The notes under the pieces were generated by a model. It was not told where the DNA came from, did no database searches, and was given only the letters and a program-made list of their open reading frames with translations. DNA of 34,493 bases, taken from assembly GCA_026393575.1 (NCBI GenBank), contig JAPKZX010000028.1, forward strand, positions 1 through 34,493. The letters are read 5' to 3'. The stretch comes from Actinomycetota bacterium (lineage in GTDB: Bacteria; Actinomycetota; Acidimicrobiia; Acidimicrobiales; Ilumatobacteraceae). A program made the translations under genes and the position numbers. Shown here piece after piece: positions 29,508-34,493 of the stretch; the first letter of the stretch is position 1; each line of letters starts with the position of its first letter.

Positions 29508-29905
29508 CAACTATTTTTACACGCATCATTCAGGGCGAGATTCCTGGCACGTTCGTGTACAAGGACGAAGCATGTGTTGCCTTCATGTCAATAAACCCGA
29601 TGGCCGACGGACACGTACTGGTTATCCCCCGCGATGAAGTTGATCACTGGGTGGATTTATCTCCGTACATCGCATCTCACCTATTTGAAGTTTCACATCG
29701 CATTTCTCGTGCACTCAGCGTTGCATTCCCGTGTGAAAAGGTCGGGCTAATTATTGCGGGCTACGAAGTGAACCATTGCCACATTCATCTCATTCCAACA
29801 ACGAATATGGGGCAACTAAGTTTCGCTAACGCAGCTACAAGTGTTGAGCGTTCTACCCTCGAAGCACACGCTGAGAAAATAACGGCAGCACTCGCCACGC
29901 TCTAG
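29504..29905 (+). CDS. HIT family protein (histidine triad hydrolase)
   Basis: HIT proteins hydrolyse nucleoside phosphoramidates or dinucleotides. The 133-residue product has F-T-R-I-I-Q-G-E-I-P (residues 5-14), the usual family start, D-G-H-V-L-V-I-P (35-42) and the histidine triad H-C-H-I-H-L (His91, His93, His95) with the nucleophile at His93 expected. The triad has Cys and Ile between the histidines, which is within family range. The start overlaps the SDR stop by 4 nt and the stop shares the CTAG (29902-29905) with the SRAP remnant. Cytoplasmic; physiological substrate unknown. Confidence 0.94.
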   Translation: MTTIFTRIIQGEIPGTFVYKDEACVAFMSINPMADGHVLVIPRDEVDHWVDLSPYIASHLFEVSHRISRALSVAFPCEKVGLIIAGYEVNHCHIHLIPTTNMGQLSFANAATSVERSTLEAHAEKITAALATL

Positions 29906-30407
29906 AACAGAGTCAGGTCATTGCTCTCAGTCGGCTCATCATCTGGCAGCACAAGAGACGCATCGTTGTTACGCACACTATTCACGCGACTCGACACTCG
30001 GAGGGTTGCAAAACGAGGTTGATGATCTGGGTGAAACAGTTCAAGCGGTGGCTCCGAAGACGACAACCACTCCAGTGCTTCTTGTGCATGGAACTCGACC
30101 GGACTTCTGTCGTGAATGAAATCTAGATCGCCAATGCTGTCTCTGGTGATCAACGCGCACGTCCGTTCTTCCTCCACAATGGGTGACTCGCTCCACAGTC
30201 CCGCCCCGAGCATGAGGTGTCCATCACTTCGAGTGACGAAATACGGAATCTTTACTTTCGGATTACTGCGCTCCCATTCGTAAAAGCCCGTCATCGGAAT
30301 GATGCATCTATGCCCTTTTACCAGGCCGCCCCAGTACCAGATACTGCATCATTCATCTCGTTAAAGAGATCTTGAGTATTGAAGTTGCCAACAAATCTTC
30401 CACACAT
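29902..30407 (-). pseudogene. SRAP (YedK/HMCES-type) DNA-protein crosslink gene, internally deleted and frameshifted
   Basis: SRAP proteins shield abasic sites in single-stranded DNA through a covalent link to Cys2. At 30407 (minus) an ORF starts M-C-G-R-F-V, exactly the family N-terminus with Cys2, but stops with TAA (30318-30320) after 29 codons. The other frame, open below 30348, reads R-C-I-I-P-M-T-G-F-Y-E-W and on through A-G-L-W and I-H-D-R-S-P-V to 29902, the C-terminal half with its catalytic His. The middle part (roughly 60-70 residues, including N-V-A-P-T and the W-G-L-x-P region) is missing. So the gene has suffered a deletion plus a frame change. An assembly error is the alternative. 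ATG 30294 could still start a 130-residue fragment without Cys2. Confidence 0.85.
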
Positions 30408-30437
30408 GCGTTCATCAGCCTACGAGAAAACTCTCAC

Positions 30438-30515
30438 TGGTCGGGCTGGCGGGATTTGAACCCACGACCTCTTGTCCCCCAGACAAGCGCGCTAACCAAG
30501 CTGCGCTACAGCCCG
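30438..30515 (-). tRNA. tRNA-Pro (GGG anticodon)
   Basis: A 78-nt cloverleaf on the minus strand. The acceptor arm CGGGCTG (30509-30515) pairs with CAGCCCG, and discriminator A plus an encoded CCA end at 30438. The anticodon arm reads CTTGT-CTGGGGG-ACAAG, a 7-nt loop with anticodon GGG (Pro). The T-arm has GGTTCAAATCC. The D-arm G-C-G-C-A-G-C-T-T-G-G-T-T-A-G-C-G-C is normal. It lies 30 nt upstream of the SRAP remnant start. Confidence 0.97.
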
Positions 30516-30526
30516 AATAGCTATGA

Positions 30527-30532
30527 ACTCTA
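30527..30532 (-). promoter_or_regulatory. -10-like TAGAGT for tRNA-Pro
   Basis: On the minus strand TAGAGT ends 11 nt before the mature tRNA 5' end, which would give a leader of a few nucleotides. Confidence 0.3.
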
Positions 30533-30534
30533 TC

Positions 30535-30551
30535 GGCTCTGCGGCAGAGCC
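30535..30551 (-). terminator. Stem-loop after the zinc-ribbon membrane protein gene
   Basis: GGCTCTG and CAGAGCC form a perfect 7-bp stem with a 3-nt loop, 2 nt after the stop codon at 30554. There is no T-run, so it may be a U-tract-less terminator or a processing element before tRNA-Pro. Confidence 0.4.
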
Positions 30552-30553
30552 AT

Positions 30554-30796
30554 CTAAACGAAAATCTGGACTACACGCCAGCCCAAATATAAACACAACA
30601 GACCTACAAGAAGTTTGAAATGCCAAGGCGTTTTCTCATTGTCCAAACCAGCAAGTTTCTTCAGATCAAGAGTGTCCGCGGTAACTCGACCAGACACCGA
30701 GATCACTTCCAATGTTTCTTTGCATTGCGGACAACTTCCGTCGTCCATCAAGGCGGACGGAGCAAAGTATTTTGCGCACGGTTCACACCATGGCAT
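30554..30796 (-). CDS. Small zinc-ribbon membrane protein
   Basis: An 80-residue protein of unknown function. The N-terminus starts M-P-W-C-E-P-C with Cys4 and Cys7, then Cys22 and Cys25 in S-C-P-Q-C, a zinc ribbon. A polar segment follows, and residues about 59-78 form one hydrophobic helix (L-L-V-G-L-L-C-L-Y-L-G-W). The protein should be tail-anchored in the membrane with the ribbon in the cytoplasm. ATG 30796 lies 2 nt after the der stop, so it is in the der operon. I recall short M-P-W-C-x-x-C proteins in many actinobacteria. A stem-loop follows the stop. Confidence 0.75.
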   Translation of the reverse strand: MPWCEPCAKYFAPSALMDDGSCPQCKETLEVISVSGRVTADTLDLKKLAGLDNEKTPWHFKLLVGLLCLYLGWRVVQIFV

Positions 30797-30798
30797 TA

Positions 30799-32124
30799 CT
30801 AATCGCCCTTTTTCCTGACGCGCATCTTCAAAGGTGTAGATCCAAATTGAAATGCTTCACGGATGGAACGCTCGAGATAACGAATGTACGGCTGAGGCAA
30901 CTCACGATTCACGAACAACGTGAACGTTGGTGGATCATTCGAACCCTGCACAGCAAACAACACACGTGCTCCCCCGCCGGCTGGTTGCTTCTGCTGGGCT
31001 TCCGCAATGATGCGATTCACGTCACGTGTCGGAATTTTGCGATGGTATTGCTCGATAGTTTCTTGCAACACAGGACGGAGTTTGTGCACACCCATACCTG
31101 TGAGCGCACTCAGTTTCAACACCGGTGCATCGTCGATGAAATACAGCATGCGAGCAAGATCTGCTTCAACTGAACGACGATCTTCAGACTCCAACAGTTC
31201 CCATTTGTTGAGAACAACAAGAATCGGGCAGCCAGCAACGTCGATGCGTTCGGCCAGGCGCTGATCTTGACTAGTCACGCCAACAGTTGCGTCGATAATC
31301 AACATCGCAATGTCTGCACCATCAATTGCCTTCAATGCGCGAACCAACGAGTAATACTCAGTCGAATCGTCAATCTTGCTGCGACGGCGCATACCTGCAG
31401 TGTCAATGAAAACTAAAGGACCTTCAGGTGTCTCTACCAAGGTGTCAATGGCATCGCGCGTAGTTCCTGGCATGTCGTGCACTACTGAGCGCTCTGCACC
31501 TACAAGACGGTTAAACAATGTGCTCTTACCTACGTTTGGTCGACCCACTAGGGCAACACGGGGAACCCCGTCAGGCTTAATCGCTTCTATCTCTTCAACA
31601 GGTGCTTCAACGTGTGGAATACGCGCAACAACTTCATCTAAGAAATCACCTGAACGACGACCATGCAAAGCAGATACCGACAGGGGCTCACCAAGACCGA
31701 GAGACATGAACTGCCAGCGCTCTTGTTCGCGACGATCGTTGTCAGACTTGTTAGCGGCCAGCAACACGGGCACATTTGTACGACGTAACCAAGCTGCAAT
31801 CAACTCGTCCTCATCAGTGACGCCAATCGCAGCATCCACCATGAAAATCACAAGGTCTGCTTCACGAACAGCTTCCTCGACTTGACGGGAAACTTTGTCG
31901 TCGAGTTCGCTACCACTCGGCATCCAACCGCCCGTGTCGACAATCCAAAAGTCAACACCTAGCCAGGCGGCCATACGGCGATGGCGGTCTCGCGTGATAC
32001 CAGGACGATCTTCAACGATGGCGGCTTGCTCACCAATGACACGGTTGAACCAAGTGCTCTTTCCCACGTTGGGACGGCCGACGATTACCACTACCGGGTA
32101 ATTGACAATCTCTTCCTCAGACAT
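30799..32124 (-). CDS. der: Ribosome biogenesis GTPase Der (EngA)
   Basis: Der is a double-GTPase needed to mature the large ribosomal subunit. The 441-residue product has two G domains: P-loops G-R-P-N-V-G-K-S-T at residues 16-24 and 194-202, each with its own D-x-x-G (D-T-G-G and D-T-A-G) and N-K-x-D-type base motif (N-K-S-D in the first; N-K-W-E in the second). A C-terminal KH-like domain ends the protein with a basic tail. No anomaly in length. It starts 8 nt inside the DUF512 gene, so the two are translationally coupled, and the zinc-ribbon gene follows 2 nt after its stop. Confidence 0.98.
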   Translation of the reverse strand: MSEEEIVNYPVVVIVGRPNVGKSTWFNRVIGEQAAIVEDRPGITRDRHRRMAAWLGVDFWIVDTGGWMPSGSELDDKVSRQVEEAVREADLVIFMVDAAIGVTDEDELIAAWLRRTNVPVLLAANKSDNDRREQERWQFMSLGLGEPLSVSALHGRRSGDFLDEVVARIPHVEAPVEEIEAIKPDGVPRVALVGRPNVGKSTLFNRLVGAERSVVHDMPGTTRDAIDTLVETPEGPLVFIDTAGMRRRSKIDDSTEYYSLVRALKAIDGADIAMLIIDATVGVTSQDQRLAERIDVAGCPILVVLNKWELLESEDRRSVEADLARMLYFIDDAPVLKLSALTGMGVHKLRPVLQETIEQYHRKIPTRDVNRIIAEAQQKQPAGGGARVLFAVQGSNDPPTFTLFVNRELPQPYIRYLERSIREAFQFGSTPLKMRVRKKGD

Positions 32125-33553
32125 GGGCTAACTCTTCCTTGGCTGCTTCCAACCTCTTACGCAATATTGCGCCGCTTGTAGCGATGACTTCGACGTCAAA
32201 CTCACTAGAAAGCGCTTCAAAGGTACCTCCGTCTAGGAAGACTCCATCGTTTAGGCACACATCAGGCACTAAATAGCGACGATTGTCACTCCGTCGGCGT
32301 AAAACAGCACAAATATCTTCATAAGTGAGGAGTCCAGCTACACCAGTGTTGCCACCGAAATATTCATTCTTCACTTCAACAACATCGACATCGGCAAAAC
32401 CCTCTGCTTCCAAAACAGACGAAAGAATTACTGCCCCATAAGAACCTGTGATGACAGCCAAAGGCTTAGGCGCCTTCTTCTCACGTACGCGCAACGTCAC
32501 CGATGCAACTGATTGAGTGCGTAATCCAGTATCGCTTGCAGGGTTCACAAGTCGTACATAATCCGTTGGTGAATCAACAGACGAAAAGAAACCATCGCTC
32601 CGACCTGAGTGGTCGGGACCAACTCCAGTAAATGAGTTCATAAACGAACGAGCAAGACCGACACCGTCTTCCAGCATCGGAAACTCGCCATAGTGCTCGG
32701 CTTCAGGTAATTCAATTTCTGCTACCAGATAGAACTCGTCGGCTAAGTGAATCACATCACGACCAAGAAGCGATTTATAACGTGACTGCCACTTCTCCAC
32801 CGTTGCAATGGTCTCCACAGCCTCATCCTTGGACTGCACCCTCATTCGGCTTTCTGTGTTGAACCGAGACAGCCCCAATGGAACGATCGCAATTGATTCA
32901 ATCTCGGGACATTCTTCTAAAAGCCCAGCAAGCGTCTCCGAAAGATGGTCTTTGTCGTTTACGCCTGGACAAAGAACAATCTGCGCACGAACTTGAATAT
33001 CGTTCTGCGCAAGAATCTTCATCCAACGAAGACTGAAACCACCTCGATCATTTCTCAGCATTTCGGAACGAAGATGCGGACTGTTGGCGTGAATGCTCAC
33101 ATAAATCGGCGACAACCGCTCTTCAAGAACTCTCTCAAGGTCCGCCTCAGTGAATCGTGTCAGCGTGGTGAAGTTGCCAAACAAAAAACTCAACCGATAG
33201 TCGTCGTCCTTCAAATACAAACTGCGACGCATTCCCTTCGGCAATTGGTAAATGAAACAGAACTCGCAATGGTTATCGCATGTGTGAATGCGATCGAATA
33301 CGGCACTAGAAATTGAAACCCCAAAAGGAGAACCTGCGACATTGTGCACCAAGACATCGATTGACTCGTTCCCACGCAGAAGCATCAACTCGACTTCATC
33401 GGAATCGACCAACTTCTGCCATTCAAGAATGTCGCGGGGCACCACACCGTTTACAGACACGACTTTGTCGCCCGGAAGCACTCCAGCAGATGCCGCATTC
33501 GACCCTTGTTCGACGCCAGCAATCACTGGGTAAGAATCGGTCACTGCTTTCAC
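32117..33553 (-). CDS. PDZ/radical SAM-type DUF512 protein
   Basis: A 478-residue protein of the DUF512 family, which often sits beside der in bacteria. An N-terminal PDZ-like domain (residues about 10-70, G-V-L-P-G-D-K-V-V-S-V-N-G) is followed by a radical-SAM-like part with Cys92, Cys96 and Cys99 in C-D-N-H-C-E-F-C-F, the C-x3-C-x2-C cluster motif, and G-V-N-D-K-D and S-I-H-A-N-S-P. The C-terminal DUF512 domain includes G-x-Y-G-A-V and N-x-Y-F-G-G-N. Biochemical role unknown; a ribosome-related function is inferred from gene neighbourhood. GTG 33553 has TAGCCT 7 nt upstream. Der is coupled to it by an 8-nt overlap. Divergent from ispH. Confidence 0.92.
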   Translation of the reverse strand: MKAVTDSYPVIAGVEQGSNAASAGVLPGDKVVSVNGVVPRDILEWQKLVDSDEVELMLLRGNESIDVLVHNVAGSPFGVSISSAVFDRIHTCDNHCEFCFIYQLPKGMRRSLYLKDDDYRLSFLFGNFTTLTRFTEADLERVLEERLSPIYVSIHANSPHLRSEMLRNDRGGFSLRWMKILAQNDIQVRAQIVLCPGVNDKDHLSETLAGLLEECPEIESIAIVPLGLSRFNTESRMRVQSKDEAVETIATVEKWQSRYKSLLGRDVIHLADEFYLVAEIELPEAEHYGEFPMLEDGVGLARSFMNSFTGVGPDHSGRSDGFFSSVDSPTDYVRLVNPASDTGLRTQSVASVTLRVREKKAPKPLAVITGSYGAVILSSVLEAEGFADVDVVEVKNEYFGGNTGVAGLLTYEDICAVLRRRSDNRRYLVPDVCLNDGVFLDGGTFEALSSEFDVEVIATSGAILRKRLEAAKEELAHV

Positions 33554-33560
33554 CAGTCAT

Positions 33561-33566
33561 AGGCTA
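33561..33566 (-). promoter_or_regulatory. -10-like TAGCCT for the DUF512-der operon
   Basis: On the minus strand TAGCCT is followed by 7 nt and GTG 33553. Leaderless pattern. Confidence 0.5.
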
Positions 33567-33583
33567 TCGCTGGCCATAATCGC

Positions 33584-33589
33584 TAGTCT
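33584..33589 (+). promoter_or_regulatory. -10-like TAGTCT for ispH
   Basis: TAGTCT is 11 nt before ATG 33601; this is longer than elsewhere, so a leader of a few nucleotides is more likely than a strictly leaderless mRNA. Confidence 0.3.
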
Positions 33590-33600
33590 GTTATCAACGT

Positions 33601-34493
33601 ATGACAGTGCAAAAGGTTCTCCTTGCCTCACCAAGAGGATTCTGCGCTGGCGTTGAGATGGCGATCAAAGCATTGGCATGGATGGTCAGAACTTTTGACA
33701 AACCTGTGTACTGCTACCACGAGATAGTGCACAACAAAATTGTTGTCGACCGTTTCATATCTCAGGGCGTCATATTTGTTGACTCCATCGATGAAGTACC
33801 AAATGGTGCCCCAATCATGTTGTCTGCACATGGTTCGGCACCTGAAGTTGTTTCGGCTGCACGCTCGAAAGGGAGTTACGTTGTAGACGCTGTATGCCCG
33901 CTCGTCACCAAAGTGCATCACGAAGTAAAGACTCGTGCAGCGAAGGGCTATCACATTGTCTATGTGGGTCATGAAGGTCATGAAGAGGCTGTAGGAACAA
34001 TGGCCGTGGCGCCTCTTGCAATATCTCGTGTTGAATCTGTTGCAGAAGTAAACGCGTTACCAGAATTTGATACCCCAGTAGCGATGTTGGCGCAAACAAC
34101 ATTGTCGCATCGCGAATGGAATGAAGTTGCAGTTCAAGTTCGAAGTCGATTCCCCGATGTGTGGACTCCAGGTCGCAGCGACCTTTGTTTTGCGACGACG
34201 AACAGACAATCAGCACTTATGTCAATTGCTCCTCGCGTCACAACGTTCATCGTGATTGGATCTTCAAACAGTTCCAATACACGCGCACTAGAACAGCTTG
34301 CACATGAAGCCGGGTGTGAGCGTGTGCTTCGTATCAATTCGGCCAACGAGTTACCTTCAGATTTAGACGGCATAGTCGGCATTACAGCGGGCGCCTCTGC
34401 ACCAGAGGAATTAGTGGAGCAGGTCATCAACGCGTTATCGCCCACAGACGGAGTTGAAGAGATCTTCGTTACAGATGAGGACGAGTACTTTCC
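33601..34493 (+). CDS. ispH: 4-hydroxy-3-methylbut-2-enyl diphosphate reductase IspH, 3' end cut by the window
   Basis: IspH carries out the last step of the methylerythritol phosphate pathway, making isopentenyl and dimethylallyl diphosphate with a [4Fe-4S] cluster. The 297 visible codons start M-T-V-Q-K-V-L-L-A-S-P-R-G-F-C-A-G-V (cluster Cys15), then A-V-C-P-L-V-T-K-V-H and D-L-C-F-A-T-T-N-R-Q hold the second and third Cys. E-I-V-H-N and S-A-H-G-S also match the family (substrate His), as do G-H-E-G-H-E-E and S-S-N-S-S-N. The frame runs open to the last base and is near the usual end of the protein (about 310-330 residues). Start ATG is 47 nt from the divergent DUF512 gene. Confidence 0.96.
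   Translation, partial: MTVQKVLLASPRGFCAGVEMAIKALAWMVRTFDKPVYCYHEIVHNKIVVDRFISQGVIFVDSIDEVPNGAPIMLSAHGSAPEVVSAARSKGSYVVDAVCPLVTKVHHEVKTRAAKGYHIVYVGHEGHEEAVGTMAVAPLAISRVESVAEVNALPEFDTPVAMLAQTTLSHREWNEVAVQVRSRFPDVWTPGRSDLCFATTNRQSALMSIAPRVTTFIVIGSSNSSNTRALEQLAHEAGCERVLRINSANELPSDLDGIVGITAGASAPEELVEQVINALSPTDGVEEIFVTDEDEYF

Noticed and set aside
30372-30557. Plus-strand ORF of 61 codons with G-W-R-D-L-N-P-R-P-L-V-P
   Set aside because: It is the antisense translation of tRNA-Pro, a well-known spurious ORF type.
1-34493. CRISPR arrays, IS elements, integrases, prophage or toxin-antitoxin genes
   Set aside because: No regularly spaced repeats, transposase motifs or phage proteins were seen on either strand; the content is core-genome-like.

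Overview
The window looks like chromosomal DNA from an uncultured actinomycetota, most likely of the class Acidimicrobiia. This is inferred from gene content: a Pup-proteasome locus, a WhiB regulator, HelY beside tatC, and a GarA/MerR/nuclease/gcv block arranged much as I recall it from Mycobacterium. The base composition is only moderate, by eye near half G+C, and packing is tight: many ATGA/GTGA start-stop overlaps, and convergent genes that share stop-codon bases. No IS element, prophage, CRISPR array or integron was seen. Only one stretch over 200 bases lacks a gene (20753-20988), and it holds a tandem glycine riboswitch.

Layout. (1) 1-3163 (+): C-terminal tail of a probable dop, then pup, prcB, prcA and pafA, the tagging and proteolysis machinery. 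(2) 3202-8823: signal peptidase I (lepB), a convergent glycerophosphodiesterase, then tatB-tatC-helY and an orphan lipid-kinase-C-terminal-like protein, so two export systems sit next to the proteasome locus. pafB/pafC, which lie at this position in mycobacteria, are absent. (3) 8841-13855 (+): a zinc-less MDR oxidoreductase, an M20 amidohydrolase, an unusual double-domain ThyX-like protein, an extremely acidic zinc-ribbon protein, a 68-residue protein and a GNAT acetyltransferase. (4) 13852-16142 (-): enoyl-CoA hydratase and a large charged conserved hypothetical. (5) 16214-19385: gamma-carbonic-anhydrase-like protein, prmA, WhiB, threonine aldolase and a zinc-finger/coiled-coil protein. (6) 19502-28637: one-carbon/glycine block: a PLP lyase/decarboxylase, glycine riboswitch, gcvP and a coiled-coil protein on +; facing it on - is pgsA-gcvH-garA-ftsR-BFN nuclease-MerR-gcvT. 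GcvP, GcvH and GcvT are three of the four glycine cleavage proteins. (7) 28695-34493: SDR, HIT protein, a broken SRAP gene, tRNA-Pro(GGG), a small zinc-ribbon membrane protein, der, a PDZ/DUF512 radical-SAM-type protein and the start of ispH.

The strongest pattern not explained by gene content is regulatory. At most heads of transcription units a TANNNT hexamer lies 5-9 nt before the start codon and no Shine-Dalgarno is present. This is the signature of leaderless transcription, and it was used here to choose several starts (GDPD, tatB, gamma-CA, the 487-residue protein, possibly pup). Other points of interest are the double ThyX with complementary motif loss, a Pup that ends in Glu, a zinc-ribbon version of GarA, a carbonic-anhydrase-like protein with an altered zinc ligand, an 18-bp palindrome over a start codon, and an SRAP pseudogene with an internal deletion. 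No clearly novel multi-gene system was found.
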